Shown piece after piece: positions 1 to 8,429 of a stretch of DNA of 41,060 bases. Position numbers and translations under genes: made by a program. The first letter of the stretch is position 1. Each line of letters starts with the position of its first letter. The notes beneath the pieces are model-generated. The model was not told where the DNA came from, made no database searches, and saw only the letters and a program-made list of their open reading frames with translations. Source of the stretch: CAZVJA01 sp964626885. GTDB taxonomy: Bacteria; Planctomycetota; Planctomycetia; Planctomycetales; Planctomycetaceae. The stretch is from NCBI GenBank assembly GCA_964626885.1, contig CAZVJA010000021.1:1-41060 (forward strand), given 5' to 3'.

Positions 1-1191
1 TCCGCTGTCGACAACCCGATCTGGGATACGCACGCCCAAAATGCTGCCTGCGTCGAGGAGGTCCTCTGCTGGATGTTCGACGTCGGCTTCACCGCGCTCA
101 TGGAAGATCTGGAACAACGCGGACTGCTGGCGGAAACTTTGGTGATCGCAATTGGAGAATTTGGCCGCACGCCGAAGATCAATCCCGTCGGCGGGCGTGA
201 CCATTGGGGGAATGTGTTCAGCTTCCTGATGGCGGGAGCAGGCATTCAAACGGCGCAGGTGTACGGCGCAAGCGACAAGAATGGTGCCTATCCCGCCAAG
301 GACCGCGTTACCACCGGCGACCTCACCGCCACGCTGTTCCATTCGCTCGGAGTGCATCACGAGGGATCGTTCCACGATGCCGAGCGTCGCGAACACCGCC
401 TGACGATGGGGGCACCGATCAAGGCACTCCTCGGTGGCGGCGTGGCAACAGCGGAGCGCGTGCCGGCCGGCGGCGATCTTGCCCGTATCAAGCCGTATGA
501 CGGCACTCTGCTGTTGAATACCGACTTTGCAGACAATGTTCCGCTTTATCCCACTGAACTCGGTTCCCGCCCAAAAGGGTGGCGCGCGACACCTCGTCTG
601 GAGAGCACGTCCGACGACCGGTTCGGCGTTGTGAAGCTCGACGGTATCGCGGCGGGTGGAAAGGATGCGGCGAAGGGGCACATCGCAATCGGGTTCGGTA
701 TCGGCGGGGGGAAGGACGCACAGCACATCGATGCGGGAACGCAGGTGATCCTCGCGCAAGAAATGCGCAACCCGCGAGCCGGCCGATTCGTGTTCTCGGT
801 CGAAGCCTGCGGCCGAGCACCGAACGAAAAGTTCTACAAAGAGGTCTTTCTGCGGAACTTCACCTGCCGGCTCGTGATGTTCCAATATCACGAGATGGAG
901 AAAGATCCGACGAAGCGGCACGAGTTCGGCTCGCTGCCGTTTCAACCGCCGTTCGACGACGGTTCCGGCGCCGTACGAAAGACCTTCGAGTTCTCGAAGG
1001 TGCTCGACAGCGACAAGCCGGGGACGAACTTCAGCATCGGCATGGGTCTGGGAGTGGCGGTCGTTGTGGAGAAGAACGCTGACAGTGCTTTCGACCTTCC
1101 GGCCGGCGCCGCGCAATTCGCCTGGCTGCAACTGTCCCGAGCAGAACTCGTCTTCCACAGCCGCACGATCAACGACAACGTGACGGTGTAA
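1..1191 (+). CDS. DUF1501 family protein, 5' end outside window
   Basis: The reading frame is open from base 1, so the true start lies upstream. The visible N-terminal part has the hallmarks of the DUF1501 family (sulfatase/alkaline-phosphatase-like fold, greatly expanded in planctomycetes and usually paired with DUF1549/DUF1553 cytochrome-type proteins): WDTHAQN near the edge, ALMEDLEQRGLL, GEFGRTPKIN and GRDHW. About 120 codons after the ATG at 73 the family resemblance ends. A further ~230 residues look like a beta-rich C-terminal domain I do not recognise, with FSVEACGRAPNEKFYKEVF and a hydrophobic closing stretch. That extension is not part of the usual ~450-residue DUF1501 protein. The biochemical role of the family is unproven. 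No partner gene is visible because the window starts inside this one. Family call firm, tail function unknown. Confidence 0.85.
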   Translation, partial: SAVDNPIWDTHAQNAACVEEVLCWMFDVGFTALMEDLEQRGLLAETLVIAIGEFGRTPKINPVGGRDHWGNVFSFLMAGAGIQTAQVYGASDKNGAYPAKDRVTTGDLTATLFHSLGVHHEGSFHDAERREHRLTMGAPIKALLGGGVATAERVPAGGDLARIKPYDGTLLLNTDFADNVPLYPTELGSRPKGWRATPRLESTSDDRFGVVKLDGIAAGGKDAAKGHIAIGFGIGGGKDAQHIDAGTQVILAQEMRNPRAGRFVFSVEACGRAPNEKFYKEVFLRNFTCRLVMFQYHEMEKDPTKRHEFGSLPFQPPFDDGSGAVRKTFEFSKVLDSDKPGTNFSIGMGLGVAVVVEKNADSAFDLPAGAAQFAWLQLSRAELVFHSRTINDNVTV

Positions 1192-1253
1192 AGCTTCCCC
1201 TTCAAACATGAGTGAGTCTTCGCACCTGCTCCGGAGTGGAGGAGGAATCCCGC

Positions 1254-1565
1254 ATGACTAACAAACGTTGGCTGTTGATCGTCTTCATGTCGATTGCGGT
1301 TTTGTTGGTGGCGGCCTGGGCGGATACCGCATGGCGTGGCGTGCCCACCGTTCAAAACTCACGAGGTTTTACAACGGCCGCGTTGCAGACTCGCTATCCC
1401 GAATCCAAGCATCATCAAGCCCGCGGGTCGTCGCCTTGGCCCTTTGTCGTCAAAGTCGAATCGTATCGATCGAACGGCGAAGGGGGCGAAGGTGAATATG
1501 CCACCTTCCTGTGGTGTTTTGGCTTGATGGCCGAAATGAATCGGCACCCGTACATCGCACTTTGA
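1254..1565 (+). CDS. small membrane-anchored hypothetical protein
   Basis: A 103-residue protein I do not recognise. I chose the ATG at 1254 because a strong Shine-Dalgarno sequence (GGAGGAG, about 1239-1245) lies just upstream and the protein then begins MTNKRWLLIV followed by one hydrophobic segment (residues ~5-22). This could be an uncleaved signal anchor or a signal peptide. The rest is soluble and polar, with GSSPWPFVVKVES and a WCFGLM stretch near the C-terminus. It lies 62 nt after the DUF1501 stop on the same strand and may be cotranscribed. No function can be assigned. The good ribosome-binding site is the main argument that it is real. Confidence 0.55.
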   Translation: MTNKRWLLIVFMSIAVLLVAAWADTAWRGVPTVQNSRGFTTAALQTRYPESKHHQARGSSPWPFVVKVESYRSNGEGGEGEYATFLWCFGLMAEMNRHPYIAL

Positions 1566-1661
1566 CATTGATTTTGTGCGTCGGGTACGGCACACAACAT
1601 CCCTTGGCCGCTCGCGATGGCGATCGGCGAGGAAGGCGAGTTGTGCTTGTAGATCCTCGAT

Positions 1662-4463
1662 TCAATCTACCTTCGGCACAGTCTTCGACGCGCGGCGAGG
1701 AGAGGGGGGCAGATCGAAGATCGCTTCGAGTTCGCCGGGCTTCGCGGACGACTCGGCCCCCGCGGTGCTCTCCGAAGACTCGATTTCGCGGAACGGCGTC
1801 GCCGTTTCGCTCGTGCCGCCAATTGAAGACTCATCCCCTTCAGCCGGCGGGGGAAGCGGCAACGGCTCCGCAGATTCATCGGCAGTGCCGAAGGAGAGGA
1901 TGCGACGGGTGTTCGAGTGCAAGGCTTCTTCGATCTGATCGCGAAGCCGAAGCGAGTCGAGGTCGTTCTTGCTGAATTGCAGTGCCCGCTCGATGTGTGT
2001 GCGCGCCCGAACGAGATCTCCTTGTTCATACAGGTCGAGCGCCCGCTCGTATTCCATCCGCGTCAAATTACGGCGGTTGATCGGCGAAAGTTTGTCGCGG
2101 AAGTGGTTTGCCCGCTCTTCGTTCTCGAAGCGGACGGCGTCTCCTTCGGCCGCGTCCTCGGGCTCTCTGACAATTCGCGGCGTGATGAGCACCATCAATT
2201 CGTTGCGGGTCTGCTTTTCGGCCTTGTTCTTGAAGATATTGCCAACCAGCGGGATGGCTCCCAGATAGGGAATGCGCTGCTGCGACTCCTCGGTCTTCTG
2301 CTCGATCAGACCGCCGATGACGACCGTCGAGCCATCGCGGACCATGACGTTGGTGGTGACTTCGGTGGTTTGGAGATCGGGCAGGTGAGTTTCCGGATTG
2401 ATGGCCCCGGAGCTGCGCTCGGGATGAATTTCCATGCGGACGATGCCGTCCGGAGCGACGAATGGCCGCAGAACGAGTTTAGTGCCGACGTCCAGAAATT
2501 GCACATTCTGAATCGTCTGCGTCTGGTTGAACGTGGTGGTGGTGTAGCTCAGCTTTTCGCCGATGATCAACTCAGCTTTCTGCTTGTTCAGCACGCTCAA
2601 TTTCGGGGAGGCGATAACGTTCGTGTCGGCGATCTTCTCCAGCGCGTTGATAAACATGCTCATGTCGCCTCGCAAAAATCCGTATTTCAGCCCGGCCGTG
2701 TCGGCTAGAAACTGCGCCCCCGGCGGAACAATGCTTGCGCCGCTTCCGGGGAATCGGCTGCCGCCGTTGAGGGTGCGGCCGTTGCCCGAGAGAAACAGGT
2801 CTTTGTTCTGGTCGCTCAACAGCGCGAAGTTGACGCCGAATTCCATGGCATCGTCGAGCGAGACGCTCAGGATCATCGCCTCGATCACCACTTGCAATGG
2901 CGGAACGTCCATTTCCAAGAGCACATTGTCGATTTCCTGAATGACTTCGGGATAGTCCATTACCAACAGCGCGTCTTGCTGTGCAATGCGGTTTCCGCCG
3001 GCCGTCTTGTTGTCCGGTGCGATGCCGATCTCGGCCGGAAGCGTGACCGCCACCTTGCCCACCGGAGCGGTCAACAACGGAGTTACGAGCGCCTGCAGGT
3101 CAGCCACGCTGATGTAATTCGGCCGGTAAACCTTGGTGACGAGCTTGCGCCCCGCTTTCTTGCGCGCGTCCGCCTCGGCGGTGGTCATCACGAAGATGAA
3201 CCGCCCTTCTCGCTCGAACACGCAGTCAAGCGATCGGAGAATCCCCACAAGCGCCTGCTCGACGGTAACCTCCTGGAGATTCGCAGAAACTTTCCCCTTC
3301 ACCCCTTTGCCGACGAGAATGTTCACTTGCGAGATTTCGCCGAGCATCTTCAGGACTTCGGTGATTTCGGCGTCCTGAATGGTTAGGTTCAGCCGTTCGA
3401 TGTCCCCCTCCTTCGGCTCCGCCTTGAGGATTGGCCCCGGATTCGGAACCGGAGCAGGTGACGATTTCTCGGTGGGTTTCTCGTCACTTTCCTTGGGATG
3501 CGTCCCTTCGGAACTTGCCATGGCAGGTGTTGCCATGGTTGGGGTTTTCGGAAGTGCGTTCTGCAAATGATCGAGGCGGCGCTGCAATTCCTGCAGTTGC
3601 GAGGTCTGCTCGAGTTTCTCCAAAAGTTGCACGGTGCGCTGCAGGGACTGCGACTGATCCTGGCCCTGCTTCTGAGTCAGTTGGTCGACCTGCCGTTGCA
3701 AGTTGACGAGATGCGTCTCGAGCCGTGATGAATCCATGCGGCCGGCAAGCGCAGCAGTCAGCAGGGCGATTTCGTTGTTTTCCTTTCGATCACGGTTGTC
3801 GTTGTCCGCGATCTCGGTTGCGGTCGCAGTCGGGACTTCGCGGCGGGGGGATGCAGAATTCGCGGACCGCCGAGCGACACCCTTGGTGTGACGTTTGACC
3901 TGCGCGGGCTGTTCGGTCGACAATTCAGAATCTGCATTCTCCGGCGATTCCATCACCGGTCCCAGCGAAACCATGGGCTTGCGCTGCGATGCAGCCGTAC
4001 TTTGCGTGCGCGGGTTACCGCTGTGCGAAGACTCGATGAAAATCGCGGGGCTGCGTGCGCTCCGGCCCGTCGTCAGCGTGTCGTCGGCCGATGTAATCTC
4101 GACCTGTGTAGCACGCGGAATAATTTTTGTGGAAGGCGCTAAGCGATTCGTTTGGGAGCTGTTCTGGGTAAGCTTCCGGTCAGGTTGAGAATGCTTCGGA
4201 GTGACTGACGGTCGAGTTGCTGATTTTATCGAGGGTTGGGGTTGCAGTCCGATCGTGGGAGCAGCGGGGGGCGTGCTGTTCACGACTGTCGGCTGTTCGT
4301 CATCAACAGTGCGAAAAGCGACGAGATGTTCCGTCTGCTTCAGGTGATGGGCCAGCGGAGATGGCTGCCGGGCTTCCGGGTTCGCGAGCGCAAAACCCAC
4401 CGCCAATAGGGAACCGACGGCCAACGGCCAAATGGCGGCGCGAAAGGGTCGTTGCGTTTTCAC
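1662..4463 (-). CDS. pilQ: PilQ/GspD-family secretin with C-terminal TPR-like tail
   Basis: A 933-residue outer-membrane secretin, the last gene of the pilus-type operon. Signal peptide at residues 1-28. Residues ~30-230 are Pro/Ser/Thr-rich and disordered-looking. Residues ~232-305 are a Gln/Leu-rich coiled coil. An STN/N0-type domain follows at ~357-430 (LNLTIQDAEITEVLKML) and an N1-like module at ~443-520. The secretin barrel domain covers ~525-765, with the VPPLQVVIEA opening, VQFLDVGTKLVLRPFV and the family signature near 700-742 (TTNVMVRDGSTVVIGGLI, then PYLGAIPLVGNIF). After the barrel comes an unusual ~165-residue tail: a helix pair at ~800-845 that looks like one TPR (MEYERALDLYEQGDLVRARTHIERAL), then an acidic disordered end. 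The protein should form the ring through which a pilus or pseudopilus passes. Whether the system is a T4P or a T2SS cannot be settled from this gene alone. Confidence 0.93.
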   Translation of the reverse strand: MKTQRPFRAAIWPLAVGSLLAVGFALANPEARQPSPLAHHLKQTEHLVAFRTVDDEQPTVVNSTPPAAPTIGLQPQPSIKSATRPSVTPKHSQPDRKLTQNSSQTNRLAPSTKIIPRATQVEITSADDTLTTGRSARSPAIFIESSHSGNPRTQSTAASQRKPMVSLGPVMESPENADSELSTEQPAQVKRHTKGVARRSANSASPRREVPTATATEIADNDNRDRKENNEIALLTAALAGRMDSSRLETHLVNLQRQVDQLTQKQGQDQSQSLQRTVQLLEKLEQTSQLQELQRRLDHLQNALPKTPTMATPAMASSEGTHPKESDEKPTEKSSPAPVPNPGPILKAEPKEGDIERLNLTIQDAEITEVLKMLGEISQVNILVGKGVKGKVSANLQEVTVEQALVGILRSLDCVFEREGRFIFVMTTAEADARKKAGRKLVTKVYRPNYISVADLQALVTPLLTAPVGKVAVTLPAEIGIAPDNKTAGGNRIAQQDALLVMDYPEVIQEIDNVLLEMDVPPLQVVIEAMILSVSLDDAMEFGVNFALLSDQNKDLFLSGNGRTLNGGSRFPGSGASIVPPGAQFLADTAGLKYGFLRGDMSMFINALEKIADTNVIASPKLSVLNKQKAELIIGEKLSYTTTTFNQTQTIQNVQFLDVGTKLVLRPFVAPDGIVRMEIHPERSSGAINPETHLPDLQTTEVTTNVMVRDGSTVVIGGLIEQKTEESQQRIPYLGAIPLVGNIFKNKAEKQTRNELMVLITPRIVREPEDAAEGDAVRFENEERANHFRDKLSPINRRNLTRMEYERALDLYEQGDLVRARTHIERALQFSKNDLDSLRLRDQIEEALHSNTRRILSFGTADESAEPLPLPPPAEGDESSIGGTSETATPFREIESSESTAGAESSAKPGELEAIFDLPPSPRRASKTVPKVD

Positions 4464-4513
4464 CGTCTGTCATCCCTGACGAAAAATGGTCCCGTTCCGT
4501 CGATCTCTCAGCT

Positions 4514-5263
4514 CTATTGGGTCTGGAGTTCGCGCGTGTCGACTCGCTCGATATGAATGCCGTCGCTCGAAGTCAAACCAGGAAGATCGAGCAGCAGCGA
4601 TTCTTCCCCTTTCTTCAATTCCACCTGCCGGGCTCGGACCGCCTCCAACAGATAGGATTCGCCGTTCCACTCAATCGTCGCCCCTTCGGGATACAACTTG
4701 TCGTTGATCAACGCCGCGCGTCGGCTTGCTCCGAGAATCGTGCTCTTGAGCACCAGTCCAGCGGTCCCCTGCGGACCTTGCGCCGGTTTTGCAGTCGACG
4801 TGCTCGCTTTGTCGTTCGCGGTCGTCTTGCCGGCGGGCGATCCTTTCGTGGAACTCTGTTTCTTTGCATCCTGCGGCTCGTCTTCCGCGAAGAGGACCGG
4901 AGGCCCGAATTGATCCTGGGAGATTTCAAACGGACTGCCAGGCATCGATGCGAGTTCCGCCGGCCGCAACAACGGATCGGTCGTGAACAGCTCCTCGGCG
5001 TTTTCCCACGTCACCGATCGCTTGGCTGCCGTCTTTGCCGCCTGGTCGGCCGCCGATCGTGCCGCGGCTAATGCCTCGGGGGAGACCGGCGCAGTCGTGA
5101 GTTCGCCAGCGCGCGCGGATCGCGAACTTCCGAAGACCGCCTGATAGACGGGCGGAATCCAGAAGTAGACCCCCACCAGCAACAAGACCCCCAGCACCAG
5201 TGACTTCTGCCAACTGGCCTTCAGATCATGCAGCAGCTGGTTTCGCACAGACTTCAACAACAC
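4514..5263 (-). CDS. PilP/GspC-like inner-membrane linker protein
   Basis: A 249-residue bitopic protein placed where PilP (type IV pili) or GspC (type II secretion) is expected, between PilO and the secretin. A single transmembrane segment lies at residues ~20-36 (SLVLGVLLLVGVYFWIP). It is followed by an Ala/Ser/Thr-rich periplasmic linker and a small C-terminal beta domain (~165-245) with LKSTILGASRRAALINDKLY and GATIEWNGESYLLEAVRARQVELKKGEES. That pattern matches the homology-region/PilP fold, in which short beta strands bind the secretin N0 domain. The start is a GTG with no clear Shine-Dalgarno. No other nearby start keeps the whole membrane helix. Assigned by fold pattern and gene order rather than by a strong motif. 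Confidence 0.7.
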   Translation of the reverse strand: MLLKSVRNQLLHDLKASWQKSLVLGVLLLVGVYFWIPPVYQAVFGSSRSARAGELTTAPVSPEALAAARSAADQAAKTAAKRSVTWENAEELFTTDPLLRPAELASMPGSPFEISQDQFGPPVLFAEDEPQDAKKQSSTKGSPAGKTTANDKASTSTAKPAQGPQGTAGLVLKSTILGASRRAALINDKLYPEGATIEWNGESYLLEAVRARQVELKKGEESLLLDLPGLTSSDGIHIERVDTRELQTQ

Positions 5264-5350
5264 GGACGCGCCCTGTTTGTAACTTACTTTTATATAATAC
5301 TTTACGAACCATTCCCCAATTTGCGGACCGGGAGCGGCCCTCAGGAAACA

Positions 5351-5956
5351 TTACCTTATGTTTGCATCGGCACGGGGAACGGCCGAACTGTCGGCATTAT
5401 TGACAAATTCGGGCTTTTCTCCCCGAAACACGTAAACGGAAAACTGCAACTCAATCTTCTCAGACCTCTCAGTCCTGTCATTTTCAGGGCCAACGGAGAG
5501 GTCGTTCACGACAATCAACCGGGGGCCAGTTTCGAGCCCATACAGAAATTGCGACAGCCCCTGGAAATTTCCGTTTAGTGAGGCTTGGAATGAAAGTTTT
5601 TCGTAAGAGGCATGTGTGACGGTCGGCATCGGCTCCAGCCGAACGACTTTTAACCCCGCCAGATTCGCCAGCCGCGTCACTTCTTCGACAATCGCATGGA
5701 GGTCGGCCGCGGAGGGAATCAGCTTTTGCTGCTCGCGTAGAAACGAATCGCGGTGTTCGATCTCGCGTTTCAGCGATTCGAGTTCCGCGACGCGACGGGG
5801 GATCTCTCCGACCGATTGCTCTGCGGCCGAAATTCCGCGACGAATGAGGGACGCCTTTTTCGCGGATGGACGGAAGATGCCGAAGTAGTAGCCTGCGGCA
5901 AGCAGCGCCACCATGCCTATCGTCAGCAAACTGTCCTTGCGAAGGATGTTCTTCAT
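5351..5956 (-). CDS. pilO: PilO-like pilus assembly protein
   Basis: A 201-residue protein with an N-terminal membrane helix (residues ~9-28, SLLTIGMVALLAAGYYFGIF). A heptad-like helical stretch follows (~33-80, IRRGISAAEQSVGEIPRRVAELESLKREIE). The C-terminal ferredoxin-like domain includes FQASLNGNFQGLSQFLYGLETGPRLIVVNDLSV, the core PilO pattern. It should pair with PilN to form the inner-membrane alignment complex that links PilM to the PilP/PilQ channel. Its ATG overlaps the PilN stop by 4 nt, which indicates translational coupling. Length fits the family (about 200 residues). Confidence 0.88.
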   Translation of the reverse strand: MKNILRKDSLLTIGMVALLAAGYYFGIFRPSAKKASLIRRGISAAEQSVGEIPRRVAELESLKREIEHRDSFLREQQKLIPSAADLHAIVEEVTRLANLAGLKVVRLEPMPTVTHASYEKLSFQASLNGNFQGLSQFLYGLETGPRLIVVNDLSVGPENDRTERSEKIELQFSVYVFRGEKPEFVNNADSSAVPRADANIR

Positions 5957-6669
5957 GTGGATCTCCCGTCGTTACGTTCCGTCAATTCAGGGGGTCGCGC
6001 TCCCAGCTTCGGAGAGCGAACATGCAGCCGGATGCCGAAGTGTCGCAGTTCGTAACCGCGGTGCTGATGGCCGTCCGTGAAGAGCAATTGCACATGTTCA
6101 AAGCTGCCGGTCTCTTCAAGCGCCGCAAGATATTTTGCAACGGCCACGTCATCCGGCGCGACTCCGCGCAGCAAAATGACCTGTGTGCTGCGGGATGCGA
6201 CATCTTCAAGTTGCGCCAAATCCGTCGCTTGCGGGGTAAGGTTTGTCAAAGAATTCTTGTCGGCTTTGTTGCGGGCCTTCTCTTCCGCGGTTGTGGACTT
6301 GGTTTCGACGCTCACATGAAATTCCGAGAGGGAAACGAACCGTGGAAGGGTGCGCGTAACATCGGACAGTAACCGCGTCGAGGCAGGATGCACTCGCAGG
6401 CGCGTCAAGAGATTGGCGCGTGCGTCGAGATCGCGCACCCGGCGAGACAACTCGTCGGCGTTCTCCAGCTGAGAGGCCATGTGCTCGGCTTGCGATTGCA
6501 TCTCGATCCGCGATTGCTCGAGCCGGCTGCGGACCTGATATTGTGCAAACGTTCCCAGCACCGCCAATGAGGCAAACGCCGCCAGCACGCCGGCGCGCCA
6601 CGTCTTACGACGCCGGCCAAGCTGCGTTTGACGGTAACTGGCGGGAAGAAAATCGATATTCGGGAGCAT
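5953..6669 (-). CDS. pilN: PilN-like pilus assembly protein
   Basis: A 238-residue bitopic protein that opens with MLPNIDFLPASYRQ, which resembles the cytoplasmic PilN N-terminus that binds PilM. The membrane helix is at residues ~25-44. A coiled coil follows (~48-85), then a periplasmic domain ending near GYELRHFGIRLHV. The segment at ~122-145 (TKSTTAEEKARNKADKNSLT) is a polar insert within the periplasmic domain. It lies 15 nt after the PilM stop and overlaps PilO by 4 nt, the canonical pilMNO order. Confidence 0.85.
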   Translation of the reverse strand: MLPNIDFLPASYRQTQLGRRRKTWRAGVLAAFASLAVLGTFAQYQVRSRLEQSRIEMQSQAEHMASQLENADELSRRVRDLDARANLLTRLRVHPASTRLLSDVTRTLPRFVSLSEFHVSVETKSTTAEEKARNKADKNSLTNLTPQATDLAQLEDVASRSTQVILLRGVAPDDVAVAKYLAALEETGSFEHVQLLFTDGHQHRGYELRHFGIRLHVRSPKLGARPPELTERNDGRST

Positions 6670-6684
6670 GTCACATACCTTGTG

Positions 6685-7761
6685 TTATCGCAGTGCCAAT
6701 CCGAGGGGGGTCGTCCAGCGTCCAGCCAGCGCCGCAGGGGAAGGTTTTCCGGCAACACCGTTCGTCGCCACACGTTCATTCGAGTTAGCCAACGAATTTC
6801 CGATCGAGCAGGGAGTGCTCAACCGATTCGCGAGAAATTCCGCCAACCAGGATGAGGCCTCACTCCCCGTGAGGATCATGCGGTCGAGTGACTTGCCGCG
6901 GAACGTGACCTTGAAATACCGCAGGCAAAGCTCGATATCGGCGCAAATGTTCTCGAGCGTTGAACGTATGGCATCAATCACCGATCGATGCACGTCATTT
7001 GCTGGATCGAGCGTTTCCGCGGCAGTAACCGTTCCACGCATCCGTGCCGCTTCTTTCAGCGGGAGATCGAGCTGTTTCGCGACGGCCCGGTCGAAATGTT
7101 CCCCGCCGCCGTCGATCGATTTCAAAAACAGCATCTGATCACCGTCGGCAATAACAACCGTCGTGGCAGCCTCACCAAAGTTCAAAAACGCCAGCCGGGA
7201 ACCAACCCCCGAGGCCAGGTTTGCGGGAAGCATGGCCCGCAGGATCGCGCAAGGTTCCAGATCGATCGCCAGCGGAGACAAGCCGGCGAGTTCCAGGATT
7301 TTCACCTGCCGTTCCACAATGCTGCGCTGACATGCGAGCAATATGACCTCTTGCTTGACGTTGCCGTCCTGCCGGAGCGGGCCGGCGAAAATATGCCGCA
7401 GCTCGGCATCCTCGACCGGATAGGGGAGTCGCTCGGCGGCTTCCCACTTCAAAGCCGACGTGATCTCTTCCGGTGAAAGCTGCGGCAAGCGGACGTTTTG
7501 CACGAAGAGTTCCTGCGCACCCACGCAACTGACAACCTGCCGCCCCCGAAAACCGTGATCCCCAACCACCCGACGGATGATGGACGCCGTTTCGCGATCG
7601 CGCGCCTCGGGGGACGAACCGTTATCGGCTGGAAGCTCCGCCTCGGCCATCGCCTGAATGCCATGCGACCCGGCGCGCGCGCCAAGTTGCACCAGACGCA
7701 CCAGGCGCGGGCCGAGATGCAGTCCGATAGGATGTGGAAATGTTCGATTCAGTGAAATCAT
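6685..7761 (-). CDS. pilM: PilM, actin-like ATPase of the pilus platform
   Basis: A 358-residue cytoplasmic protein with the PilM/FtsA-like actin fold. It begins IGLHLGPRLVRLVQL (phosphate-1 type strand). In the middle it has the PilM hallmark ALKWEAAERLPYPVEDAEL near residues 110-130. Later segments are the second phosphate region (LAFLNFGEAATTVVIADG) and the adenosine region (LDRMILTGSEASS). PilM binds the N-terminal peptide of PilN and passes signals between the assembly ATPase and the envelope complex. No assembly or retraction ATPase (PilB/PilT) or PilC/GspF platform gene is present in this window, so those must be encoded elsewhere. Confidence 0.92.
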   Translation of the reverse strand: MISLNRTFPHPIGLHLGPRLVRLVQLGARAGSHGIQAMAEAELPADNGSSPEARDRETASIIRRVVGDHGFRGRQVVSCVGAQELFVQNVRLPQLSPEEITSALKWEAAERLPYPVEDAELRHIFAGPLRQDGNVKQEVILLACQRSIVERQVKILELAGLSPLAIDLEPCAILRAMLPANLASGVGSRLAFLNFGEAATTVVIADGDQMLFLKSIDGGGEHFDRAVAKQLDLPLKEAARMRGTVTAAETLDPANDVHRSVIDAIRSTLENICADIELCLRYFKVTFRGKSLDRMILTGSEASSWLAEFLANRLSTPCSIGNSLANSNERVATNGVAGKPSPAALAGRWTTPLGLALR

Positions 7762-7799
7762 GATTGTCGTCTTTTTCGTTGTCCGTTGTTTTGAGTGTC

Positions 7800-8429
7800 T
7801 CAGTTGAACAGGTCGCTTTCGGAGCCCGGAGGAAGCATCCGCGGCGGATCGACCCAGACCTCACCCGTCACCCAGGTAATAGTGATGCGGACACAGCGTG
7901 TGTCGTTTCCGGAGCCGGTCGTGACCCACAAAATGGTGTCGTCGCTCCGAGCCGGTCCTGTTCCTCCAAGCGGTCCGAACGTGACGTCGCTGACATTCGC
8001 TTGCGTCGTTTTGAGTGCTGCGCCGGCCAACCGCACTTCACCGCCGGCGATTCCCAACGATCCCAGTTGGTCAAAATCAACGATGTACGGCCCCGTTTCC
8101 TGTCCGGCCGGGGCCAGAGGATTCTTCAGCGCCGGGGGACTGCCGGCCCCCGTGTGAACAATTTCGTACGAGTTGCCCGCCAGACTGAATTGCACGGAGT
8201 AGTCGGTATCGAAATGTACCGCTTGGCTGCGCGCCAGTCTCAAGTCGGCGGCGAGAATGCGGGCCATCGATTCCAACGACTGGGCATGCGACGAACGGAA
8301 CGAGGGGATCACCACCGCCGCCAGAATTCCCATAATGACGACGACGATCATCAACTCGACCAGCGTAAAGCCGCGTCGGTCCGAGGACTCGCGTCGTCGT
8401 CGATGTAATTTGAGAACGATGGTTTTCAT
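7800..8429 (-). CDS. GspH/FimT-like prepilin
   Basis: A 209-residue type IV prepilin-class protein. The basic leader ends DRRG at residue 20 and the mature part begins FTLVELMIVVVIMGILAAVVIP, with the required Glu at +5 (residue 25) for prepilin peptidase processing and methylation. It is followed by RSSHAQSLESMARILAADLRLARSQAV, the pattern of the GspH/FimT minor-pilin helix, and by a beta-rich globular domain. Its ATG starts right after the TAA of the upstream gene, so translation is coupled. Likely a minor pseudopilin that primes fibre assembly. Confidence 0.88.
   Translation of the reverse strand: MKTIVLKLHRRRRESSDRRGFTLVELMIVVVIMGILAAVVIPSFRSSHAQSLESMARILAADLRLARSQAVHFDTDYSVQFSLAGNSYEIVHTGAGSPPALKNPLAPAGQETGPYIVDFDQLGSLGIAGGEVRLAGAALKTTQANVSDVTFGPLGGTGPARSDDTILWVTTGSGNDTRCVRITITWVTGEVWVDPPRMLPPGSESDLFN

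Noticed and set aside
1917..2708. 263-codon plus-strand frame inside the secretin gene
   Set aside because: Antisense shadow of the secretin; no motif and no ribosome-binding site.
5285..5320. AT-rich stretch with TATTAT/TATATAA before the PilP-like gene on the minus strand, possible internal promoter
   Set aside because: No acceptable -35 at the right distance and the gene order suggests read-through; kept only as a note.
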